Shown: piece by piece, positions 16,041 through 25,653 of the stretch | How positions within the stretch are numbered: the stretch's first letter is position 1 | How the letters are laid out: each line of letters opens with the position of its first letter | Assembly (NCBI GenBank): GCA_964527565.1 | Contig: CAZGOY010000022.1 | Span: forward strand, 1 to 54,953 | Origin: JAGXQV01 sp964527565 | GTDB taxonomy: Bacteria; Pseudomonadota; Gammaproteobacteria; Burkholderiales; Sulfuricellaceae | Reading direction: 5' to 3' | DNA length: 54,953 nt | Position numbers and translations under genes: made by a program | The notes under the pieces: generated by a model | The model's input: only the letters and a program-made list of their open reading frames with translations | The model's database searches: none | What the model was told of the DNA's origin: nothing

Positions 16041-17339
16041 TTACCGATTTTTCAACAAGGGGCCCCAGGCCGGTTCCCGCACGTCGCCTGCCCGCGTGGT
16101 CAGGCGCTGTTTCACCCGGCCATCGCTGGAAACCGCCGCCAACACGCCGCGCCCGCCGATTTCCGTGGCATACAGAATCATCTTGCCGTTGGGCGCGAAG
16201 GTGGGGGACTCGTCCTTGCGCGTGTTGGTCAGCACCTGCACCTGCCAGGTCGCCATGTCCTGCACCGCAATATTGAAAGTCGAGCTATTGGCGCGCTGCA
16301 CGAAGACAAAACTCTTGCCGTCCGGCGCATGGCGCGGCGTGACGTTGTAGCTGCCGTCGAAAGTCAGGCGCGTGGCGTCGCCGCCGCCGACTGCGATACG
16401 GTAAACCTGCGGGCTGCCGCCACGGTCGGAGGTGAAAACGAGGTGCCTGCCGTCCGGCGAAAAATTCGGCTCGGTGTCGATGCCGGAACTGCGCGTCAAA
16501 CGCTGCACGCCGCTACCGTCGGCGTTGATGGTGTAAATCTGGGTATTGCCGTCCTTGGTCAGCGCCACCGCCAGCCTCTGGCCGTCCGGCGACCAGGCCG
16601 GTGCGCTGTTGTTGCCCTTGAACTGCGCGACCGCGCGGCGCGCGCCGTTGAGCAGGGACTGCACGTAGACGATGGGCTTCTTGCGCTCGAAGGAAACATA
16701 GGCCAGGCGCGTGCCGTCGGGCGACCAAGCTGGGGAAATAATGGGTTCGTTGGAGGCCAGCACCGTCTGTTCGCCGTGACCGTCGGCATCGGACACCTGC
16801 AATTCGTAGCGCGAACCGGTTTTGACGATGTAGGCGATCTTGGTGCTGAACACGCCGATGTCACCGGTCAGTTTTTCGTAAACGATGTCGGCGATCTTGT
16901 GCGCGGTAAGACGCAATTCCGCGGGCGTCACCACGTAGCCGAAGGCCGCCAGCGATGTTTGCTTGAGCGTGTCGAGCAGATGGAAACGCACTTCCACCTT
17001 GCCGTCCGGGCGCGGCATCGTGCTGCCGACCAGCACGGCCTCGGCACCGCGCGTGCGCCAATCGGCGTAATTGACCTCGCGCGGGTCGCTGGGCTGCGGG
17101 TTGGCGAAGGAGGGATCGACCAGCCGGAACAGGCCGCTGCGCTGCAAATCCGCCGCGATGATGGCGGAAAGCGGCTGCGGCAAGGCTTTTTCAGCGGAAA
17201 AAGGGACAATGGAAACCGGGATCTGGTTGGCGCCGCTGCCGACGATTTCAATGGTCAGGGCGCTGGCGTACCCGGCTACCGGCAGCACAAACGCCAGCAT
17301 CACAACGAGACGGAAAAAACGGATTGCGTTCTGCAACAA
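16041..17339 (-). CDS. tolB: Tol–Pal system protein TolB
   Basis: TolB is a periplasmic beta-propeller that binds Pal and is released by TolA. I place the start at TTG 17339: it has AAGGAA seven to ten bases upstream and begins a clean signal peptide (LQNAIRFFRLVVMLAFVLPV then AGYASA). An in-frame ATG at 17396, in ATGA overlap with the tolA stop, would add 19 residues ahead of the signal peptide and looks less likely. The N-terminal TolB domain (about 25–150) is followed by WD40-like PD40 repeats (about 200–420; PAWSPDGTRLAYVSFE, PNFSPDGRHLVFTSD). A TATAAT-like box (17372–17367, minus strand) lies between the two starts. Confidence 0.93.
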   Translation of the reverse strand: MLQNAIRFFRLVVMLAFVLPVAGYASALTIEIVGSGANQIPVSIVPFSAEKALPQPLSAIIAADLQRSGLFRLVDPSFANPQPSDPREVNYADWRTRGAEAVLVGSTMPRPDGKVEVRFHLLDTLKQTSLAAFGYVVTPAELRLTAHKIADIVYEKLTGDIGVFSTKIAYIVKTGSRYELQVSDADGHGEQTVLASNEPIISPAWSPDGTRLAYVSFERKKPIVYVQSLLNGARRAVAQFKGNNSAPAWSPDGQRLAVALTKDGNTQIYTINADGSGVQRLTRSSGIDTEPNFSPDGRHLVFTSDRGGSPQVYRIAVGGGDATRLTFDGSYNVTPRHAPDGKSFVFVQRANSSTFNIAVQDMATWQVQVLTNTRKDESPTFAPNGKMILYATEIGGRGVLAAVSSDGRVKQRLTTRAGDVREPAWGPLLKNR

Positions 17340-17392
17340 CTTGGTTTCCTTCAAAAAAACTGGCGCATTATAGCATATCGCCGCAGCAAGTC

Positions 17393-18223
17393 TCATTCGA
17401 TGGGACGAAATTTCAGCCTTTGCTCGCGGAAGGTTTCAAACAGGCCGCTATCCGCGGGCGGTAGCGGCAAGGGCGAGGACTTGCGGATGGCTCGTTCCAC
17501 GGCGCTGTCGTAAGCCGCATTGCCGCTGCTCCTGAGCATTCTCACGTTAATGATCTCCCCGGTAGGGATCAGCGTAACCTCGAATTCCGCCTCGGGATTG
17601 CCTACTATGTTCGGCGGCATGACGAGGTTGCTACGGATCTTGTCGCGGATCTGGCCGCTGTAGCGCGCCATCTCGCTGGTGCGCGCCGCGGCCTGAGCGC
17701 GCTGCTGCGTTTCGGCGATCTGCGCATTCTGCCGTTCACGGTCTTCCCTCGACTGACGTTCGAATTGCTCGCGAAGTTCCCGCTCTTCCCTTTTTTTCTG
17801 CTCTTCCTGTTCCCGCCTTTTCCGTTCCATATCCTGCGTGCGCTTTTCTTCGCGGAGTTTTTCCTCCTTGAGCTTTTCTTCCTTCTTGCGCTTTTCCTCC
17901 TCGGCCTTCTTCAGGGAGATGTCCGCTTTGGGGGGCTTGGGTTCAGGCTTGGGTTCAGGCTTGGGTTCAGGTTTCGGCTCCGGCTTAGGTGGTTCCGGCT
18001 CCGGCTTGGGCTTGGGCGGTTCCGGCTCGGGGGGTTCTGGTTTGGGCGGCGGAGGTGCCGTCTCGGCCTTGGGCAGGCTGTTCCACAACTCGGCCACCAC
18101 CGGTGCCGGTTCGTGGTTTTGCCAATCGACGCCGAACATCAGCACGCCGATAAACGCCACATGCACCAGCACCGCCAGAATGATCGCCGGGATGCGTCCC
18201 GGATTGTGCCGCGCCTGCGCCAT
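17393..18223 (-). CDS. tolA: Tol–Pal inner-membrane protein TolA
   Basis: TolA spans the periplasm and passes proton-motive-force energy from TolQR to TolB–Pal. The 276-residue protein has one N-terminal membrane helix (about 12–32; IPAIILAVLVHVAFIGVLMF), a proline-rich stretch of KPEP repeats (about 55–100), a charged Lys/Glu/Arg helix (about 105–190) and a C-terminal TonB/TolA-like globular domain (about 190–275; MPPNIVGNPEAEFEVTLIPTG). The proline-rich part is longer than in enteric TolA and is encoded by a 12-base tandem repeat. Its start shares one base with the tolR stop. Confidence 0.95.
   Translation of the reverse strand: MAQARHNPGRIPAIILAVLVHVAFIGVLMFGVDWQNHEPAPVVAELWNSLPKAETAPPPPKPEPPEPEPPKPKPEPEPPKPEPKPEPKPEPKPEPKPPKADISLKKAEEEKRKKEEKLKEEKLREEKRTQDMERKRREQEEQKKREERELREQFERQSREDRERQNAQIAETQQRAQAAARTSEMARYSGQIRDKIRSNLVMPPNIVGNPEAEFEVTLIPTGEIINVRMLRSSGNAAYDSAVERAIRKSSPLPLPPADSGLFETFREQRLKFRPIE
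17934..17981 (-). repeat. 12-base tandem repeat within tolA
   Basis: Three perfect copies of GGCTTGGGTTCA (plus-strand reading; 17934–17969) and one diverged copy (17970–17981) encode the repeating Pro-Lys/Glu-Pro linker of TolA. Such repeats can change copy number by slippage in whole codons, altering linker length without a frameshift. Confidence 0.85.
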
Positions 18224-18642
18224 CAGTCGGCCCTGGGTTTGGCCAGCAAACCGACCTTCTTGACCTGGTTTTGCTGCAATACGTCCATCACCTTGATGAC
18301 TTCCTCATAGCGCACGCTCTTGTCGGCGGAAATCACCACCGGCTGCTCGGGGTTGCGCGCCTGATGCGCCTTGACCGCCTCGACCAGTTCAACACGCGAC
18401 ACCCGCTGCTCGGTGGCGGATTTCGCGCGGTCGCGCAGGCGCAGGGTGTTGTCGCTGCGGATTTCGATTTCCAGCGGCATCTCCGGCGGCTTGAGCGCCT
18501 GGCCGACGCTGGGCAGTTCGATCTGGCCGGGGTTGATGAGCGGCGCGGTGACCATGAAGATAATGAGCAAGACCAGCATCACGTCGATGTAGGGCACGAC
18601 GTTGATCTGGTTCATGAAGCGGCGGGATTTTCTGAGTCGCAT
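18223..18642 (-). CDS. tolR: Tol–Pal inner-membrane protein TolR
   Basis: TolR is an ExbD-family protein that couples proton flow through TolQ to TolA. The 139-residue protein has one membrane helix (about 15–36) containing the conserved Asp in VVPYIDVMLVLLIIFMVTAP and a periplasmic domain. Length is normal. tolR lies one base after tolQ and its TGA overlaps the tolA ATG. Confidence 0.96.
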   Translation of the reverse strand: MRLRKSRRFMNQINVVPYIDVMLVLLIIFMVTAPLINPGQIELPSVGQALKPPEMPLEIEIRSDNTLRLRDRAKSATEQRVSRVELVEAVKAHQARNPEQPVVISADKSVRYEEVIKVMDVLQQNQVKKVGLLAKPRAD

Positions 18643-18643
18643 T

Positions 18644-19330
18644 TCAGGCCGTGGGCGCCGCCTGGCGTTGCAGGATATTGGAAAACTCTTCGATGAAGCT
18701 CTCGAAGCGCGTGGCCAAACGGTCGATGTCGTGCGCGTAATGGTTATACGCCAACACCGCCGGAATTGCCGCGAACAAGCCCATCGCCGTAGCGATCAAC
18801 GCTTCGGCGATGCCCGGCGCGACTTGCGCCAGGGTGGCCTGCACCACGCTGGACAGGCCGCGGAAGGCGTTCATGATGCCCCACACGGTGCCAAACAACC
18901 CGATGTACGGGCTGACCGAGCCGACCGAGGCGAGAAACGCCAGCCCCGCCTCCAGGAAATCCAGTTCGCGCTGGTAAGCGGCCTTCATGGCGCGGCGCGT
19001 GCCTTCCATGATGGCCGTGTTGTCCAGCCGCCCCTGGCGTTTCAGCTTGAGAAATTCGCGAAAACCGGCCTCGAAGATCTTTTCCATGCCCATCACGGTC
19101 TGCCGCCCGGAGGTGGTGCGCTGATAGAGGTTGGCCAGATCGGCACCGCTCCAGAACTCCTCCTCGAAACGGTCGGTATGTTTCACCGCGTGGCGGATGG
19201 CGAACATCTTCTGAAAAATGGTCCACCACGACATCAGCGAAGCCAGCAGCAATAGCAGCATGACGCCCTGCACCAGCAGGCTGGCGTTGAGGATCAGGCT
19301 GAGAAAAGATAAATCCTGGGTGACGTTCAC
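18644..19330 (-). CDS. tolQ: Tol–Pal inner-membrane protein TolQ
   Basis: TolQ is the MotA/ExbB-type proton-channel scaffold of the Tol complex. The start is taken at GTG 19330 (VNVTQDLSFLSLILNAS), which lies in a GTGA overlap with the ybgC stop and has GGAAGAAA upstream; the open frame extends further but runs into ybgC. This gives 228 residues, matching the family. Three membrane segments are visible (about 15–37, 130–155, 165–190), with the conserved GLFGTVWGIMNAF stretch. Confidence 0.95.
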   Translation of the reverse strand: MNVTQDLSFLSLILNASLLVQGVMLLLLLASLMSWWTIFQKMFAIRHAVKHTDRFEEEFWSGADLANLYQRTTSGRQTVMGMEKIFEAGFREFLKLKRQGRLDNTAIMEGTRRAMKAAYQRELDFLEAGLAFLASVGSVSPYIGLFGTVWGIMNAFRGLSSVVQATLAQVAPGIAEALIATAMGLFAAIPAVLAYNHYAHDIDRLATRFESFIEEFSNILQRQAAPTA

Positions 19331-19770
19331 GTGTTTTCTTCCATTTTTTCTTTGATCGCCAGTGGAATTTCCACCGGCCTGAAACTTTGTCCATTGACAC
19401 AAACGATCTTGACGCGCGCCGCGACCAGCACCTCGGCACCGCGTGTCGCCGTCTGGTCCAGCTCCATCCAGCTGCGCCCCTTGCCGTGAACCCTGACCGT
19501 TACGACCAGCGTATCGTTGAAGCGCGCGGGACGCAGATAGTCAATCTCCACCCGGCGCACCACGAAGAGGACATTATAGTCGCGCAGCAGTTCCGTTTGT
19601 TCGAAACCCAACGCGCGCAGCCATTCGGTGCGCGCCCGTTCGAGAAATTTAAGGTAGTTGGCGTAATACACCACGCCACCGGAATCGGTGTCCTCGTAGT
19701 AGACGCGCACCGGCCAGACAAAGGCCGCGTCGGCAATCGAGTAGGCGTAGATGCGCGGGCGTGACGCCAT
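19327..19770 (-). CDS. ybgC: Tol–Pal-associated acyl-CoA thioesterase YbgC
   Basis: YbgC is a hotdog-fold acyl-CoA/acyl-ACP thioesterase whose gene starts most proteobacterial tol operons. From ATG 19770 the product is 147 residues with the family motif VYYEDTDSGGVVYYANYLKF, including the catalytic Asp, and ERARTEWLR. The open frame extends 43 codons upstream into the DUF1016 gene, but those residues are not YbgC-like. No strong ribosome-binding site precedes the ATG, so the exact start is moderately certain. Confidence 0.9.
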   Translation of the reverse strand: MASRPRIYAYSIADAAFVWPVRVYYEDTDSGGVVYYANYLKFLERARTEWLRALGFEQTELLRDYNVLFVVRRVEIDYLRPARFNDTLVVTVRVHGKGRSWMELDQTATRGAEVLVAARVKIVCVNGQSFRPVEIPLAIKEKMEENT

Positions 19771-19789
19771 GCGTGACGGGAAAAGCGCT

Positions 19790-21015
19790 TCACTCACTGG
19801 CGCGATCCTCAAGGGCGGACTCGATGAGATGCCGTTCCCTTTCGATCTCCCGCCGGAGCTGCTCTTCCGTCGGCAGGTTGGGCAGGTATTTTGAGGCAAA
19901 AATCTGCTTGTTCTCGTTCAGGATCGAGTATTTGGCCACTGCCTCGCTTTTGTCCGAACACAGCAACAGCCCAATGGTGGGGTTGTCACCGGGGATTTTA
20001 AACTGGTCTTCGTAGAGCCGGACATAGCCGTCCATCTGCCCAACATCGGCATGGGTCAGCTTGCCCATTTTCAGATCCAGCAGCAGGAAGCACTTCAGGA
20101 CGTAGTTGTAGAAAACCAGATCAACATAGAAATCGTCGTCACCGAAGCGGATATGCTTTTGCCGGGCAACGAAAGAAAACCCCTTGCCGAGTTCCAGCAG
20201 GAAGTTTTGCAGGTTGTCGATAATGGCCTGTTCGAGTCTGCTTTCATGCAGTTCTTGGGAATCGGGCAGCCCCAGAAACTCCAGCACCATCGGTGACTTG
20301 AGCAGGTGGGATGGCTCAACCCGTTCGCCGGGCAGCCGCTCCCTGCCTTCTGGCAGCAGCCCCTGCTCGCCGCGATTAACAACAATCCGGTCGTAATAGA
20401 AACTGTGAATCTGCCTTTCCAGTTGCAGCTTCGACCAGCCGCATTCAGCGGCTTCCCGCTCGTAGAAATCGCGGGCGGCCACATTTTCCACCCGCATCAG
20501 GGCGCGGTAATGCGACCAGGTGAGTTGGGGCGAGAAACCATGCGGAGATTCGCTACCTGCTGGGTAGCTTTTCATCAACTGGGTCAAGTCTCCACTCGTC
20601 GGGTGATGAATTGATCCCGCATCCGCTGGGGAGATTTTGGAAAATTCTATCCCTGATGGGGACATTTTCCCCGTATCTCCAGATTCTCTCCCCGACGGGG
20701 ATAGAATTTGGATTCGATCAGAATAGACCCGATAAAACAGCCTGAACTTCCAAAGCGTTTGCGCAGAAAACCCTTTTCCATACCGTGCCGTCAGTCGAGA
20801 CGACAGTTCTTCGACAACCTGCTTTCCATACTCCGCCCGCCCCTCGCCCCCCTGCAATTCCTCGACAATCTCGCGCCCGATAAACCAGTAGGCCAGCACC
20901 ATATTGGTGTTGACCGCCCGGACAACATTACCCCGTGCCTGCTCAAGGATGGATACGACGCGCCCGAAGAGCGCGTCCGGCTGCTCGGCAGGAGGCGAAG
21001 CCCCTTCCGCAAACC

Positions 21016-21025
<10 letters not shown>
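19790..21025 (-). CDS. DUF1016 (YhcG-like) PDDEXK nuclease-family protein
   Basis: The 411-residue protein has the two DUF1016 parts: an N-terminal helical domain (about 20–110; NTNMVLAYWFIGREIVEE, LWKFRLFYRVY) and a C-terminal PDDEXK-like nuclease domain (about 230–375; FSFVARQKHIRFGDDDFYVD, then LLLDLKMGKL and IGLLLCSDKSEAV). The catalytic ELK of the family reads DLK. YhcG-like proteins are often found in restriction and defence islands. Between the two parts lies an unusual Ser/Pro/Gly-rich insert (about 105–145; repeated SPSG) encoded by inverted repeats. The start GTG lies inside the end of ruvB (10-base overlap), and ybgC starts 19 bases after its stop. Confidence 0.85.
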
Positions 21026-22062
<1,037 letters not shown>

Positions 22063-22071
22063 GGTGAGGGG

Positions 22072-24750
22072 TTACTGATATTCCTTGAATGCTGCGCTCA
22101 GTGCGCTGAACGATGAAGGTTGGTATTTCTCGAAATTTTCCTGATCGACAAATACAAAACCATACTTCACGCCATGTTGTATCCGGTTGATGTCCTCGCA
22201 CCACTGCTTGAGCCGCGCCATTTTCAACGGCACATCCAAGTCTTCCTGCCCCTTGGTTTCGACTATATAAACTTCCTGTCCGGGCAATTTCACCATGAAG
22301 TCCGGGTAGTAGTTGGAAATGTCGCCACCAGCATCTACATAGTCCAGCTTGAAATGCACCGCCAGATAATTCTTGGCGTAGGAAACCACGTCGTCACAGC
22401 CTTCAAGAAAACCGGCAAACAGCAATTCAAAATGGCTGTCGCCAATTATCTTGTTGAAGATGCTTTTCTTTGGCACAAGGTAGCCCTGATCCTTGGCCAC
22501 AAAGGGACGGGTTTGGCGCAACTTGATGGAATCGCGGATTTCTGCGTCCCCTTTGTCTCGCACGGTGAGTACGTTAATGGCCTTCTTGAAAGTTTCAATT
22601 AAGGTCTTGGTGGCGGCCAGTTCCGACAGGTTGCGCAGGGTATTGGGGTCTTCCAGCTCCACCTGCCGGTCAAACAGTTCATCCCGCACAAATGCCTTGA
22701 TCTTGCCGTAAAGCACATCGTAGCCGCTGATCAAGCGCAAGTCCTTCATCACTGTCTGCGCGAAATAGCCGATCACGCTACGGTAATCGGCAATGCCCGC
22801 TGTATCCAGCACAGTGGTGTGGGTCACCTCGCCGGTGGTGATGTCCTTGAACACGATCTCGCGCTGTTCTTCCTCGCTGAATGTCTGGTAGGCCACCTTG
22901 CCATGTTCCAGCGCGCCCGCATCCAGATCGGCCAGGTTCTTGTATTCGCGGTAAACGCGCGGCGTCATCACGGGGATTTCAATGTCCAGCGCCGCGATGT
23001 CCTTCTTCCCGTTTTCCTTGTCGATTTCCACCACCAGTGGTGTTTTTGGCGCGGTGCCTTCACCCATCGGCTTGCGTTCCAGCACCACACCCTCGGCCTG
23101 GATGGATTCCACAAAATCCATGAAAGCATCGGTGCCCACCACGCTGACGTATTCCTCGATGCCGCCGGGGTACATCTTGCGCAAACCGCGCCCCAGAGTT
23201 TGTTCCGGCAGGATGTTGCTCTGCGCGGCATAAGTGCGCAGGCCGACGATGGTGGTGACGTTGCGCACGTCCCAGCCCTCCTTCAGCATCAGCACGGAAA
23301 CGATCACCTTGTAGGGACTGTCCAGGCTGTCGATGTCGTTGGCCTGCTGGCGCAGCTTTTCCAGTTCTTCCTTGTTCTTGCCGCTCGCCGCCTCGGAAAT
23401 CTCGCCGTTGTTCTTGGTGTGGATCACCAGCACCGCGCCTTTCAGGTCGGGGTAGTTGCCTTCCAGGAATTCCGCCACGTCATCGCAGTTCTTGGTGTCA
23501 TCGGTCATCATGAACAGGATGGCCTTCTTGCCCAGCTTCTCGTGTTCGGCATACACCTTGCGCCACTCCACTACGCCCAGGTTGATGTAATCGGCATACT
23601 TCTCGGTGTACTTGGCGCTTTGCTTTTTCACCAGTTTGGCGCGGCTGGCGGCATCCGGCAACACAGGATGCTTGACCACGTTTTGCGAGATGGCCTCCAC
23701 CAGCGGGTAATCGGCCACTGTCTGCACGAATATCGCGCCGTTGTTGTGCTTGGGCGTGGCTGTCACGTCGATTTGCAAACTCAGGGCATCACCTTTCTGC
23801 TTGAGGCGATTGTGGATGTCTTCAATGGATTTGAACCACGCCAGGCGGCTGTCGTGGATATGGTGCGCCTCGTCGTTCAACACCATCAGTTCGTCGATGT
23901 CGCGCACGATCATGCCCAAGTCGACTTTTGAATCCGTGGTCGCCCCCGTGGGGCGCTTGCCCAGAAAATAGTCCGTCGTATCTTCATCAGCAGGCGAGGG
24001 TGGAATATCTTCGCCCGAATAGACCCGGTGAATGTTGGTCAGAAAAATATTGCCGACGGGGTGGGTGATGCGCACCTCATCCTGCACATGCAGGGTAAGC
24101 TGGAATTCATCGCGCCAATAGCGCCCATCCACGCCGTTATCCGGCAGAACCGGATCTTCAAAAAAGATGCGCAGCCCCTGGAAATCCTTGTAGATACGAT
24201 CCAGCACGATGATGTTGGGCGCGATCACCAAAAAGTTGCGTGAAAGCGTGGATTCCGGCTCGTACAGCTTATGAAAATAGCTCCAGGCAAGCACCAGACT
24301 CATCACCTTGGTCTTGCCCGCGCCGGTCGCCATCTTCACCACAAAGCGCCGCCAGCTTTCGTCGAACATGCCGCCGGATACCGCCCCACTATGGTCGAAA
24401 CGCATCAGATCGTACTTGTCCTCGACCCCCACCACGTCAACCAGATAAATAATGGTTTCCAGCGCCTCGCGCTGGGCGAAATAGTATTGAAACTCCGCCA
24501 TGGAGCCATCGGCTCTCGGCAGCAGGTGCGGGGTCTTGAACCACCAGTTGAGCAGGCTGCGGCTGGTTTCCGTGGCCTTGGCATAGCCGCTGTCGCGCCA
24601 CGCTTGGATCTGCTTACGCAGTTCCGGCACCAGTGGTGGTAGCAGCTTTTCAAAGCTGGAGGTGCGCAAGGCTTCGTCTGCCGGAAACCAGCGGATAGAC
24701 GGATCAAGGATGGCGTGAGGGGAGGCCGGAAAATCCTTGTGCAGTGCCAT
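22072..24750 (-). CDS. Type III-like restriction enzyme, Res (SF2 helicase–nuclease) subunit
   Basis: The 892-residue protein has a SF2 helicase core with Walker A in KMATGAGKTKVM (near residue 143), the DEAH-type Walker B in LNDEAHHIHD (near 290), a second RecA lobe with VLMLKEGWDVRNV and the ARG-containing QTLGRGLRKMYPG, and a C-terminal PDDEXK-type endonuclease segment (YYPDFMVKL … YIVETKG near 818–835). This is the layout of type III Res subunits, which cut after ATP-driven travel between oppositely oriented sites recognised by Mod. It follows the PIN gene by one base and precedes ruvB by nine. All catalytic motifs look intact. Confidence 0.93.
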   Translation of the reverse strand: MALHKDFPASPHAILDPSIRWFPADEALRTSSFEKLLPPLVPELRKQIQAWRDSGYAKATETSRSLLNWWFKTPHLLPRADGSMAEFQYYFAQREALETIIYLVDVVGVEDKYDLMRFDHSGAVSGGMFDESWRRFVVKMATGAGKTKVMSLVLAWSYFHKLYEPESTLSRNFLVIAPNIIVLDRIYKDFQGLRIFFEDPVLPDNGVDGRYWRDEFQLTLHVQDEVRITHPVGNIFLTNIHRVYSGEDIPPSPADEDTTDYFLGKRPTGATTDSKVDLGMIVRDIDELMVLNDEAHHIHDSRLAWFKSIEDIHNRLKQKGDALSLQIDVTATPKHNNGAIFVQTVADYPLVEAISQNVVKHPVLPDAASRAKLVKKQSAKYTEKYADYINLGVVEWRKVYAEHEKLGKKAILFMMTDDTKNCDDVAEFLEGNYPDLKGAVLVIHTKNNGEISEAASGKNKEELEKLRQQANDIDSLDSPYKVIVSVLMLKEGWDVRNVTTIVGLRTYAAQSNILPEQTLGRGLRKMYPGGIEEYVSVVGTDAFMDFVESIQAEGVVLERKPMGEGTAPKTPLVVEIDKENGKKDIAALDIEIPVMTPRVYREYKNLADLDAGALEHGKVAYQTFSEEEQREIVFKDITTGEVTHTTVLDTAGIADYRSVIGYFAQTVMKDLRLISGYDVLYGKIKAFVRDELFDRQVELEDPNTLRNLSELAATKTLIETFKKAINVLTVRDKGDAEIRDSIKLRQTRPFVAKDQGYLVPKKSIFNKIIGDSHFELLFAGFLEGCDDVVSYAKNYLAVHFKLDYVDAGGDISNYYPDFMVKLPGQEVYIVETKGQEDLDVPLKMARLKQWCEDINRIQHGVKYGFVFVDQENFEKYQPSSFSALSAAFKEYQ

Positions 24751-24751
24751 G

Positions 24752-25294
24752 TTAAGAGAGCAACCGATTATTTGCGGTTATAACGTGGCATCCGCAGCTC
24801 TTGAAATCGCCGTCATTTGTTACCAGCGCCAATCCTGTCCGCTGGCATATATCGGCCAAAACTTGGTCATTAAAATCGGAATCTCCTGTCGCATACACGT
24901 CAATCACTGAGTCGATCGCCAAGGCTTCGAAACCGCTTTCCACCCGCTTGCAGTGTCGCAACACACGCTTGACGTCCGCGGCAATGTCCTGGGCGACAGG
25001 CTTGAAATCTCTGCTTTTACGGAAGAATTTGAAGTCCTTGACATGCGGCGCAACAAGTTTCCACTTCAATCTGGCATAGGTATTGATGAATTCTGAAATA
25101 ATCAGGACATCAATGTAAATGCTACTCTTGGCGGCAAGCATTTTGGAAAATGCTTGCGAATAGGTTTCAGATTTTGTATCTCCCGGTTTTTGTGGGCCAA
25201 AGACAGAAAGCCAGATGTTGGTATCCAGCAACAACTCATCCGTGGATGAGAAATTGTAATTGCGGATATTGGACACACTATGCGCCATCGCCAT
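24752..25294 (-). CDS. PIN-domain protein in the restriction operon
   Basis: A PIN-like ribonuclease domain of about 180 residues. All acidic positions are visible: Asp24 in LLLDTNIWL, Glu in IISEFINTY, Asp in DSDFNDQVLADICQ and Asp in LVTNDGDFKSCG. I start it at ATG 25294 (another ATG at 25288), which overlaps the end of the STAS-like gene by 17 bases; the longer open frame runs into that gene. It is not paired with a recognisable antitoxin but is locked into the mod–res operon, one base ahead of res. It could be an RNase or a nuclease effector. GC content is visibly lower than in ruvB or ruvA. Confidence 0.85.
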   Translation of the reverse strand: MAMAHSVSNIRNYNFSSTDELLLDTNIWLSVFGPQKPGDTKSETYSQAFSKMLAAKSSIYIDVLIISEFINTYARLKWKLVAPHVKDFKFFRKSRDFKPVAQDIAADVKRVLRHCKRVESGFEALAIDSVIDVYATGDSDFNDQVLADICQRTGLALVTNDGDFKSCGCHVITANNRLLS

Positions 25295-25643
25295 CGTCCC
25301 CCAGCGTTTCTTGCATGGCCTGCTCGAACTTCTGCGGATCCTTGAAATATTGTTTGGCCGTTTCGACCACACGCTTTAATAACGCCAAGTCATCCGGCTG
25401 CATATCATGCACCTTGAGCAAGGAACGTATTTGCTCTTCGCTGAACGAGCCGTACAACTGACCAACAGCTGCATTCAAAAATGCCGAGGTCAAGGTCGTC
25501 ACGTTGTGAAATGAAAGCGCTACGCTACGGCCTTCCTTCAGGGCGGCCGCGAGACGGTCATAGACTTTCTGCCCATCCCCGGAAGCCACGCAAAGCGGGC
25601 TACCTACAATCTCGAATATGGAAAGCACCAAGTCTGAACTCAT
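25278..25643 (-). CDS. STAS-like (DUF4325) protein
   Basis: The 121-residue protein fits the STAS-like DUF4325 family: an opening strand, a glycine/lysine-containing loop, SVALSFHNVTTLTSAFLNAA around residues 38–60 (the region that in STAS anti-anti-sigma factors holds the phosphorylatable Ser/Thr), and a helical C-terminus. The family is commonly found next to GHKL ATPases, as here (the ATPase stops ten bases upstream). By analogy with SpoIIAA/RsbV and their kinases, the pair may form a phosphorylation-controlled switch. This is inference from fold and neighbourhood. The gene overlaps the PIN gene. Confidence 0.75.
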   Translation of the reverse strand: MSSDLVLSIFEIVGSPLCVASGDGQKVYDRLAAALKEGRSVALSFHNVTTLTSAFLNAAVGQLYGSFSEEQIRSLLKVHDMQPDDLALLKRVVETAKQYFKDPQKFEQAMQETLGDDGDGA

Positions 25644-25653
25644 GATATCTGCC

